A stretch of DNA of 6,272 bases from Xanthobacteraceae bacterium. Lineage in GTDB: Bacteria > Pseudomonadota > Alphaproteobacteria > Rhizobiales > Xanthobacteraceae. Numbering within the stretch: position 1 is the stretch's first letter; each line of letters opens with the position of its first letter. The stretch lies in the NCBI GenBank assembly GCA_030039655.1, contig JASHVC010000584.1, forward strand, positions 1 to 6,272. Reading direction: 5' to 3'. This document shows, in pieces, positions 1 to 5,053 of the stretch. The notes below the pieces were generated by a model, which was not told the origin of the DNA, did not search any database, and saw only the letters and a program-made list of their open reading frames with translations. Both the position numbers and the translations under genes were made by a program.

Positions 1-146
1 AACTGCCCGCAGATGATCTGGGCGTCTTGCATGCACGCGTCCTGATCCTGCTGCGCATCAGCCCTGGCGGTGAGCGATGACAGACCGAGGCCAAGAATTA
101 TGCCGAGGCCAAGAACTGTGAGCGTGAGCACGGCGCGAATTTTCAT
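1..146 (-). CDS. Small secreted protein, N-terminal part (3' end cut by window edge)
   Basis: Seen: an open frame starts at the ATG at 146 and runs off the left edge after 48 codons without a stop. It begins MKIRAVLTLTVLGLGIILGL, a short basic N-terminus followed by a long hydrophobic core. A signal-peptidase-I-like site, SLTARADA, ends near residue 31. The mature part seen so far is acidic and Gln-rich and carries two cysteines (DACMQDAQIICGQ). A TGGGG ribosome-binding stretch lies 5 bases upstream of the start. The frame is too short for standard ORF cut-offs. Inference: an exported periplasmic or secreted protein, possibly disulfide-bonded. Many Bradyrhizobium-like genomes encode small secreted proteins with a similar Cys-containing start, but I cannot assign a family from 48 residues. 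A putative promoter and an inverted repeat lie upstream (231-290). Confidence 0.7.
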   Translation of the reverse strand, partial: MKIRAVLTLTVLGLGIILGLGLSSLTARADAQQDQDACMQDAQIICGQ

Positions 147-230
147 GGCTACCCCAGCTTGCCGCCGCTCTTTCATTAGTGACGAGCAGCGTTTTGATTT
201 GAACACAGACCAAGCGAATCAGCTTTAGAG

Positions 231-261
231 ACTTTCAGATTACGGCACAATGTCTGAAAGT
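231..261. repeat. 9-bp perfect inverted repeat (ACTTTCAGA / TCTGAAAGT)
   Basis: Seen: ACTTTCAGA at 231-239 is the exact reverse complement of TCTGAAAGT at 253-261, with a 13-base spacer. The half-site centres are 22 bases apart, about two helical turns. It lies between the amidase stop (368) and the start of the small secreted protein (146). No T-run follows it on either strand, so it is not a standard intrinsic terminator. Inference: a regulator-binding operator, or a hairpin at the 5' end of the small-protein transcript. If the promoter proposed at 265-290 is right, transcription would start near 258, inside this element. Confidence 0.45.
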
Positions 262-264
262 AAC

Positions 265-290
265 AACTAAACTACCAGGGGAGCGGTTCC
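265..290 (-). promoter_or_regulatory. Possible EcfG-type (general stress response) promoter
   Basis: Seen on the minus strand: GGAAC (290-286), a 17-base spacer, then AGTT (268-265). Known: alphaproteobacterial EcfG promoters follow GGAAC-N16/17-CGTT. The -35 is a perfect match and the -10 differs at one base. It would give an untranslated leader of about 110 bases ahead of the small secreted protein. Alternative: a weak housekeeping promoter slightly downstream (TTGTTA-N18-TAATCT on the same strand). Chance occurrence is possible. Confidence 0.3.
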
Positions 291-367
291 TAATTTTCCG
301 CTCAACTTATGCGGTCGGGAAGGGCCTCGGCCATCTTGACTGGTGCGATCAGCCGGTCCACGAGGCT

Positions 368-1666
368 TCACGCGCGTACCTTGCGCGCGATCGCGCGTTC
401 CAGAAACAGCGCCGCCTCGAGCGCGGCGCGGTCGCGACCGAAACGGCCGACAATCTGCACGCCGAGCGGCAGCTCGTTCTCAAAAAGCCCCGGCACGTTC
501 ACGCATGGCGCGCCCATGAGCGTCCACAGACGGTTGAAGGCCGGGTCGCCGGTTGCGCCGAGCCCGTGCGGCGCGGCGCCGGGCGCCGATGGCGTAAGAA
601 TGACGTCGTGGTCCGCCATGGTATCGGCGAGCACTTGGCGCCCGCGGCTGGCGATGCGGCGCGCCGTGTCGTACTCGTCGGCGGTGATCGCGGCGGCGCG
701 ATCGAGCTGCTCGCGTAATTGTTTGCCGATCGCGGCGCGATGGTGATCGTATTCGAACGCGGTCGAAAGAAACGTCTCGTAATCTTGAATGACGAACTGC
801 GCCGCCCAGGCGTCTTGCACAAGCGGCGGCAGCGTCACGTCGGTGACCTTGGCGCCGGCAGCTTCAGCGATGCGCGCCGCGGTTTCCAGCGCATCGCCCA
901 TGGCGGCGCTCACTTTCGGCCACAGGTGCGAGCGCACCAGCGCCATGCGCGGCGCCGACGGCGCGGCGCGATCCACCCGCAAGTCGCGACCGAAGATCAA
1001 CGCCGCCGCAAATGCGACATCGGCAACGCCGGCACCAAACAAGCCACCAGTGTCGAGATGCCAGGACACAGCCTTCACGCCGACCAGCGGAATCAAACGA
1101 TAGGACGGCTTGAAGCCGGCGACGCCGCAAAACGCGGCCGGGCGGATCACCGAACCCGCGGTCTGCGTGCCAAAAGCAATCGGCACCATGGCGGCGGCGA
1201 CAGCCGCGGCCGAACCCGACGACGAGCCGCCCGGCGTGTGTGCGCTGTTGTGCGGGTTGCGCGTCGGCGAGGGCACCAGCGAGGCAAATTCGGTGGTGAC
1301 GGCTTTGCCGATGACGATACCGCCGGCGCGGCGGGCGAGCGCCACGGCCGTGGCGTCGGCGCGCGGCCGATAGCCGGCGTAGATCGGCGAGCCGTATTGG
1401 GTCGGAAAATCGGCGGTGTCGTAAATGTCCTTGAACGCAATCGGCAGACCGCGAAGCGCCGTTGCGGCGAGGTGCGGAGCGGCCGCGGCGCGCCGCGCTG
1501 CATCGAGATCAAGCGCCACGAACGCGCCGACTTCGTTCTCGCGCGCCGCGATCGCCTCAGCGCACAGGTCGACAGCCGCGCGCGGCGTCAATTCGCCGCC
1601 CTCGATGCGCCGCACCAGATCAAGCGCGGACAGCATCGGACGCGCGCGAGCCGTTCGTTCTTCCAT
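368..1666 (-). CDS. Amidase-signature family hydrolase (GatA/amidase-like)
   Basis: Function by family: hydrolysis of a carboxamide (R-CO-NH2 or similar) with a Ser-cisSer-Lys triad, in the cytoplasm; no signal peptide is seen. The protein is 432 residues, normal for single-domain amidases (about 400-550). Numbered from the chosen start, the triad is complete: Lys79 in GLPIAFKD, cis-Ser148 in the Gly/Ser loop PGGSSSGSAAAV, and nucleophile Ser172 in TQTAGSVIRPA. The 24-residue gap between the two serines equals that in GatA. The usual C-terminal signature follows (NVPG, then LPLGVQIVGR). Start choice: an in-frame ATG at 1690 would add eight residues, but GGAGGGG (1680-1674) lies 7 bases before the ATG at 1666, and the upstream ATG sits in a repeat. 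It is probably not GatA of Glu-tRNA amidotransferase: gatB and gatC are not adjacent and the sequence resembles the broad Bradyrhizobium-type 'amidase' group. The substrate cannot be read from the sequence. Confidence 0.93.
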   Translation of the reverse strand: MEERTARARPMLSALDLVRRIEGGELTPRAAVDLCAEAIAARENEVGAFVALDLDAARRAAAAPHLAATALRGLPIAFKDIYDTADFPTQYGSPIYAGYRPRADATAVALARRAGGIVIGKAVTTEFASLVPSPTRNPHNSAHTPGGSSSGSAAAVAAAMVPIAFGTQTAGSVIRPAAFCGVAGFKPSYRLIPLVGVKAVSWHLDTGGLFGAGVADVAFAAALIFGRDLRVDRAAPSAPRMALVRSHLWPKVSAAMGDALETAARIAEAAGAKVTDVTLPPLVQDAWAAQFVIQDYETFLSTAFEYDHHRAAIGKQLREQLDRAAAITADEYDTARRIASRGRQVLADTMADHDVILTPSAPGAAPHGLGATGDPAFNRLWTLMGAPCVNVPGLFENELPLGVQIVGRFGRDRAALEAALFLERAIARKVRA

Positions 1667-1673
1667 GATGGCG

Positions 1674-1680
1674 CCCCTCC
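1674..1680 (-). promoter_or_regulatory. Ribosome-binding site deciding the amidase start
   Basis: On the minus strand GGAGGGG is followed by 7 bases and then the ATG at 1666. This is near-ideal Shine-Dalgarno strength and spacing. It argues against the longer in-frame start at 1690, which lacks such a site. Confidence 0.75.
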
Positions 1681-1689
1681 GTTCAGCCA

Positions 1690-1813
<124 letters not shown>

Positions 1814-1900
1814 CGCCCATCATGGTTAACACGATCATCACGCGCAACACGCACACAGCATTGAAGAGTCCTTAACGGAATTCCCCGCATTCTCTCTTTC

Positions 1901-3079
1901 ATGACGGGTGGAGTTCGCAAGTTTCTCGTCGGCTCCGTCGTCCTCGCCGCACTGATCGTTGTCGCCGGTTGCAGCCATTATTTGTTTGCCGAACGCGCGC
2001 CGTGGCGGCGTGAGGCAGAAGTGGCCTGCCTGAATTCCGGCGCCATGGAGAGTGTGCCGGGACGCGTGCGCATCTCGTCGATCGAAGGGCCGGGCGTGTG
2101 CGGAATGGATTATCCGCTGCGGGTCTCGGTGGTGGGCGAAAACGCGCAGATCAGCGCCACGCCGCGCAGCGGCGCACCGCTCAGCTACGACGACGAACCG
2201 CCGCGTCCGCCGAGTTCAATTCCCGGCGGTGACATGCCGCAGCAATGGCCGGGCGTGCAGTCGACGCCGCTGCCACCGCCGCAAGGCGGCACGTCGCCAT
2301 ACGGTCCGCCGCCGCAGTATGGCCAGCCGCAATACAGCCAGCCTGCATACCGGCCGCCACAGTATGGCGCACCAGCCTACGGCCAACCGCAATACGGCGC
2401 GCAACCGGGTCCGCCGATTTCACTGGCGCCGCCGTCCCTGCCGGCGCTCCCAGCGCCAGCACCTATGGTTACCGCTTCCGCCGGCCCCGTTGAAATAAAG
2501 CCACCGGCAACGCTCGCGTGCCCGATTGTCTCGGCGCTAGATAAATGGATCGGCGAAGCGGTGCAGCCGGCGGCGCTGAAGTGGTTTCGCCAGCCCGTGG
2601 TCGAGATCAAACAAATCTCCTCCTATTCATGCCGCGGCATGAACGGCAATCCAAACGCGCACATCTCCGAACATGCATTCGGCAACGCGCTCGACGTCGC
2701 CGAATTCGACTTGGCCGACGGGCATCGGATCAGCGTGCAATATGGCTGGCACGGAACGCCGGAGGAGCAGGGCTTTCTGCACGACGTGCAGGGAGCCGCG
2801 TGCCAGGAGTTCACTACCGTGCTGGCGCCGGGCGCCAACGTCTATCACTACAATCACATCCACGTCGATCTGATGCGGCACGCGGGCCGCCGCTTCATCT
2901 GCGAGCCGGGCGCTATTCCGGGCGAAGTCGCGGCCGCCCGCGCACGGGCGCAATACGCCGCCCAGCACCATTATCCCGGCGTCACCGGCTCGATCCGTGC
3001 CAAGAACTCGCGGCCTTCGCTTGGCAATGCGCGTGACGATAACGATCGCTTGCCCGAAGCAGAGCCCGGCGACGACTAG
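1901..3079 (+). CDS. Extensin-like C-terminal domain lipoprotein
   Basis: A 392-residue envelope protein. Seen: an N-terminal hydrophobic stretch (residues 8-22) ending in a lipobox, VAGC, with Cys24 as the likely lipidated residue. Then come a short Cys-containing region (Cys43, Cys67) and a long Pro-rich linker (about 99-205) with Tyr/Gln/Pro repeats at 139-168 (PQYGQPQY-type). The C-terminal domain (about 207-336) is of the extensin-like type. It carries SEHAFGNALD (His258, Asp265) and NHIHVD (His319, His321), the spacing of zinc ligands and catalytic His in VanY / M15-type D,D-peptidases, plus Cys207, Cys244, Cys301 and Cys334. Inference: an anchored periplasmic protein acting on or binding peptidoglycan, with the linker crossing the periplasm; enzymatic activity is not proven for this family. 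No Shine-Dalgarno sequence is visible before the ATG; the leader is pyrimidine-rich (tctctctttc). It converges with the Tyr/Pro-rich gene. Confidence 0.9.
   Translation: MTGGVRKFLVGSVVLAALIVVAGCSHYLFAERAPWRREAEVACLNSGAMESVPGRVRISSIEGPGVCGMDYPLRVSVVGENAQISATPRSGAPLSYDDEPPRPPSSIPGGDMPQQWPGVQSTPLPPPQGGTSPYGPPPQYGQPQYSQPAYRPPQYGAPAYGQPQYGAQPGPPISLAPPSLPALPAPAPMVTASAGPVEIKPPATLACPIVSALDKWIGEAVQPAALKWFRQPVVEIKQISSYSCRGMNGNPNAHISEHAFGNALDVAEFDLADGHRISVQYGWHGTPEEQGFLHDVQGAACQEFTTVLAPGANVYHYNHIHVDLMRHAGRRFICEPGAIPGEVAAARARAQYAAQHHYPGVTGSIRAKNSRPSLGNARDDNDRLPEAEPGDD
2315..2404 (+). repeat. Tyr/Gln/Pro-rich repeat segment inside the extensin-like gene
   Basis: This codes for residues 139-168, which repeat short units such as QYGQP, QYSQP, AYRPP, QYGAP and AYGQP. 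At the DNA level, variants of cagtatggc and caatac recur every 15 bases or so. It forms a low-complexity, probably unfolded spacer between the lipid anchor and the C-terminal domain. Its length is likely to vary between strains. Confidence 0.75.
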
Positions 3080-3136
3080 CCTTTTTTGTTTGCAACGACA
3101 TCCGGACCCTATTCAGGCCGAAATTCATGGCGGAAG

Positions 3137-3154
3137 CGCGGAAAAATATCCGCG
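3137..3154. terminator. Weak hairpin between convergent genes
   Basis: CGCGGA (3137-3142) pairs with TCCGCG (3149-3154) across a 6-base A/T-rich loop. It lies 57 bases after the stop of the extensin-like gene and 60 bases beyond the end of the convergent Tyr/Pro-rich gene, where a bidirectional terminator would be expected. No T-run follows on either strand. The only T-run nearby is the ctttttt directly after the stop (3080-3087), which lacks a good upstream stem. The terminator role is therefore tentative. Confidence 0.25.
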
Positions 3155-3214
3155 ATCCTTCGCCGATCCGCGCACGCTGAAATAGCGCAGGTTCGTGCGG
3201 CTCCGTTGAAGCAA

Positions 3215-3511
3215 TTAGTAGGGATCGTATTCGGGCCCGTAAGTGTACACAGGAACATAAGGCTGAGCGTAAACCGGAGCGGCGTACACCGGAGCCGGAA
3301 CGTAAACGTACGCCGGAGCATAGCGCCTGTAGGAATACACTGGAGCAGGATACACCGGAGCCGGAACGTAGGTGTACGCCGGAGCATATTGCGGAACGTA
3401 AGTGTACACGGGAGCGTATTGCGGAGCGTAATAATACTGCGCAGACGCAGGCGCTGTGAGAAGCGCAATCCCGAGGGCGGACAGGAGCAGCTTGCGGTTT
3501 GCAAATTTCAT
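3215..3511 (-). CDS. Small secreted Tyr/Pro-rich repeat protein
   Basis: 98 residues. Seen: a clear signal peptide, MKFANRKLLLSALGIALL and so on, with the cleavage site PASA|Q after residue 24. The mature 74 residues contain 22 Tyr and 16 Pro, with no Cys or Trp and only two Arg, one Glu and one Asp. Units such as YAPxYtYVP and APVY recur; residues 45-54 and 67-76 are nearly the same (AYTYVPAPVY and AYVYVPAPVY). GAGAGGGG (3526-3519) lies 7 bases before the ATG, so translation signals are good. I know of no named family. Tyr/Pro repeats recall plant extensins and other structural proteins in which tyrosines cross-link. Inference: an exported structural, matrix or surface-associated protein. 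It converges with the extensin-like gene, whose linker is also Tyr/Pro-rich. Alternative: a fast-evolving, dispensable low-complexity protein. The opposite strand also has open frames, but without signal peptide or domain. Confidence 0.82.
   Translation of the reverse strand: MKFANRKLLLSALGIALLTAPASAQYYYAPQYAPVYTYVPQYAPAYTYVPAPVYPAPVYSYRRYAPAYVYVPAPVYAAPVYAQPYVPVYTYGPEYDPY
3285..3388. repeat. Near-identical 38-bp direct repeats at 66-bp spacing
   Basis: The 38-base segments at 3285-3322 and 3351-3388 match at 35 positions. The three differences are adjacent (aac versus ggt) and all are transitions. Both lie inside the Tyr/Pro-rich gene. The offset of 66 bases equals 22 codons, so the duplication keeps the frame. 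A shorter, more diverged copy follows around 3390-3420. This points to growth of the gene by in-frame duplication. Confidence 0.85.
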
Positions 3512-3554
3512 TGGAGCACCCCTCTCGATTCGATCATCCTACGAGAAGCCTATC

Positions 3555-3596
3555 GGCGGTTTTGCAAACAGACAAGGACCGCCAGTGCAATCCTCC
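3555..3596 (-). promoter_or_regulatory. Possible promoter region of the Tyr/Pro-rich gene
   Basis: In the 140-base gap upstream of the Tyr/Pro-rich gene, the minus strand carries TTGTCT, 17 bases, then TAGGCT, a weak housekeeping-type promoter. The same stretch contains the inverted repeat GGCGGT (3555-3560) / ACCGCC (3578-3583) with a 17-base spacer. It overlaps the promoter and could be an operator. Both are short matches and could be chance in GC-rich DNA. Confidence 0.22.
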
Positions 3597-3651
3597 AACG
3601 GAATCAAAGACGACGATGTCGTTCACATCGCCGTCACATCAGCCACAAAAT

Positions 3652-4758
3652 TCAGCCCCAAGCCATCCGCAGGACCGGCTTGATAGCGATACCGACCGAG
3701 GATTCTTGCGCCGCCTTGTTGATGTCGGCGAAGTCGTAGAATTTGATCATCTTCTCGATCGGAAACTTGCCGTCCATAATCAGGTCGACGAGTTTCGGGA
3801 TGAACTCCTGCGGGATGCTGTCGCCTTGCACGACGCCTCGCACCACGCGGCCTTGCTGCAGGAACGGCATTTCGAACGACGCGTCGGTGCCGCGCCGCGC
3901 GCTGCCCAGCAACGCGCAGGTCCCGGCCATGAGCAAACAATCGATGGCTTCGCGCAGAACCTTGGGCTCGGCCGACGCTTCCACCGTGTAGCGCGCACCG
4001 CCGCCGGTGAGCTTGCGGATTTCCTCCACCACGTCGTCGCGATCCTTGTGATTGATGAGGTGCGTCGCGCCGAGCTCGCGGGCGAGCGCCAGCCTGTGAT
4101 CGTGGATGTCCACCGCAATAATCGGATCGCAGCCCGCGATCTTTGCCGCCATCAGCGCCGACAGACCGACTGCGCCGACGCCGAACACGACAATGCTTTC
4201 GCCGCTTCCAGGCCTCAAGGCATTGAGCACCGCGCCTGCACCGGTCTGACCGCTGCAGGCCAGCGGGCCGAGCAGCTCGAGCGGCGCATCTTTCCGCACC
4301 TTAACGGTGTAGCGCTCCTGCGTGATGGCGAAGCTGCCGAACGAGGACTGCTGGAAATAGGCGCTGTAGACCGGCTTGCCATCTTGCGCCATGAGCGTCG
4401 AACCATCGGCGCGGGTGCCATTCGATTTCAGGCTGCGGCTGTTCAGGCAATAATTCAGCCGGTGCTGGCGGCAATTGGCGCACTCGCCGCACCACGGATA
4501 AGACATCACCACATGGTCGCCAGGCACGAAGCCGCGCACGGCGCTGCCGACGGCGTGCACCACGCCCGCGCCTTCGTGACCGTACACCGCCGGGTAAGGG
4601 CTGACGAAATAGCCATCACGGCCGTGCAGGTCGGTCTGGCACATGCCGCTCGCCACCACGCGGACAACGACCTCGTCGTCGCGCGGCTCGCAGAGCTCTA
4701 ATGTCTCGATGACGAAAGGGGCCGATCTTTCACCAACTACGGCGGCTTTGATCTGCAT
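3652..4758 (-). CDS. Zinc-dependent alcohol dehydrogenase, aryl/benzyl-alcohol dehydrogenase type (MDR superfamily)
   Basis: Reaction by family: NAD-linked interconversion of an alcohol and its aldehyde, in the cytoplasm. The protein is 368 residues, typical length. Numbered from the chosen start, catalytic zinc ligands are Cys40 (GMCQTD), His61 with Glu62 (YGHEG) and Cys168. Structural zinc ligands are Cys90, Cys93, Cys96 and Cys104. The Rossmann loop GVGAVG is at 193-198, and Asp217 ending the second strand (IIAVD) suggests NAD rather than NADP. The stretch TVKVRKDAPLELLGPLACSGQTGAG resembles XylB-type benzyl alcohol dehydrogenases as I remember them, so aromatic or similar alcohols are likely, though not certain. 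Start choice: a GTG at 4767 would leave only 2 bases after the GGGGAG site; the ATG at 4758 leaves 11 and matches the family N-terminus (M-x-I-K-A-A-V). No aldehyde dehydrogenase is adjacent, so the pathway is unknown. Confidence 0.92.
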   Translation of the reverse strand: MQIKAAVVGERSAPFVIETLELCEPRDDEVVVRVVASGMCQTDLHGRDGYFVSPYPAVYGHEGAGVVHAVGSAVRGFVPGDHVVMSYPWCGECANCRQHRLNYCLNSRSLKSNGTRADGSTLMAQDGKPVYSAYFQQSSFGSFAITQERYTVKVRKDAPLELLGPLACSGQTGAGAVLNALRPGSGESIVVFGVGAVGLSALMAAKIAGCDPIIAVDIHDHRLALARELGATHLINHKDRDDVVEEIRKLTGGGARYTVEASAEPKVLREAIDCLLMAGTCALLGSARRGTDASFEMPFLQQGRVVRGVVQGDSIPQEFIPKLVDLIMDGKFPIEKMIKFYDFADINKAAQESSVGIAIKPVLRMAWG

Positions 4759-4779
4759 GACTGTCACGGCTCCCCGGTT

Positions 4780-4808
4780 ATTCTGAGAACGACCTGGCGG
4801 AGCGTCAA
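4780..4808 (-). promoter_or_regulatory. Putative sigma-70 promoter of the alcohol dehydrogenase gene
   Basis: On the minus strand TTGACG (4808-4803), a 17-base spacer and CAGAAT (4785-4780) match the housekeeping consensus at 5 of 6 and 4 of 6 bases. Transcription would start near 4773, leaving a leader of only about 15 bases, so the GGGGAG at 4775-4770 would sit at the very 5' end of the mRNA. That tight fit is a reason for caution. Confidence 0.38.
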
Positions 4809-4860
4809 TTGCTTCCGGCCTAGCGCTTCAGTATTTGTCGAGGCGAAGCTTGCTCCCATC

Positions 4861-4996
4861 ACCTCTCCCCGGAGGGGAGAGGTCGAGCGACCCCCGATTT
4901 AATCGGGGGGAGCGAGGGTGAGGGGGTTCGGACGCCGAAATCTTTCTCAAACTTCCGAACCCCCTCACCCCAACCCTCTCCCCTTCGGGGAGAGGG
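4861..4996. repeat. Composite GC-rich palindromic intergenic element (REP/BIME-like)
   Basis: Seen: two related units in inverted orientation. Outer hairpins are acctctcccc-gga-ggggagaggt (4861-4883) and ccctctcccc-ttc-ggggagaggg (4974-4996). The inner arms are a perfect 17-base inverted repeat, gggtgagggggttcgga (4916-4932) with its complement at 4954-4970, around a 21-base centre. The left unit also holds a 19-base palindrome that the right unit lacks. It begins 58 bases after the transglycosylase stop and ends about 50 bases upstream of the proposed alcohol dehydrogenase promoter. Known: similar CCCCTCACCC...CTCTCCCC...GGGGAGAG repeats are scattered between genes in many Bradyrhizobium-like genomes. 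Inference: a dispersed repeat that may end or stabilise the transglycosylase transcript. Confidence 0.88.
4885..4915. repeat. 19-bp palindrome flanked by 6-bp direct repeats (GAGCGA)
   Basis: The sequence cccccgatttaatcggggg (4891-4909) is palindromic around a single central T. It is bordered exactly by GAGCGA at 4885-4890 and 4910-4915. The flanks are direct, not inverted, so they do not extend the stem. The arrangement is like a small inserted unit with a target duplication, nested in the left half of the larger repeat. Confidence 0.6.
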
Positions 4997-5053
4997 GGCG
5001 CGCCTTGCCGTTGCAAGCATCTCGACCTGAAGTCAACGCGCTGCAACACGGCG

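Noticed and set aside
309..746. Plus-strand frame of 145 codons over the amidase 3' end
   Set aside because: Ser/Arg/Ala-rich translation, no motif, and nearly all of it lies opposite conserved amidase sequence.
368..1666. Amidase as GatA of the Glu-tRNA(Gln) amidotransferase
   Set aside because: Shared catalytic motifs are common to the whole amidase-signature family, no gatC or gatB lies beside it, and the protein is shorter than most GatA proteins.
1861..1890. TTGAAG and nearby AT-rich stretch as promoter of the extensin-like gene
   Set aside because: No -10 hexamer with acceptable spacing follows TTGAAG, so no promoter could be supported.
3109..3504. Alternative minus-strand frame of 131 codons overlapping the Tyr/Pro-rich gene
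   Set aside because: Both frames have repeats because the DNA repeats, but only the 3215-3511 frame has a signal peptide with a cleavage site and a well-spaced ribosome-binding site.
3614..3630. Small hairpin CGATGT-cgttc-ACATCG downstream of the alcohol dehydrogenase stop
   Set aside because: A 6-bp stem without a following T-run is expected by chance in this DNA; not enough for a terminator call.
3499..4701. Long plus-strand open frame (400 codons) opposite the alcohol dehydrogenase
   Set aside because: It overlaps the complete zinc alcohol dehydrogenase and the start of the Tyr/Pro-rich gene, and its Arg/His/Ala-rich translation shows no motif or export signal.
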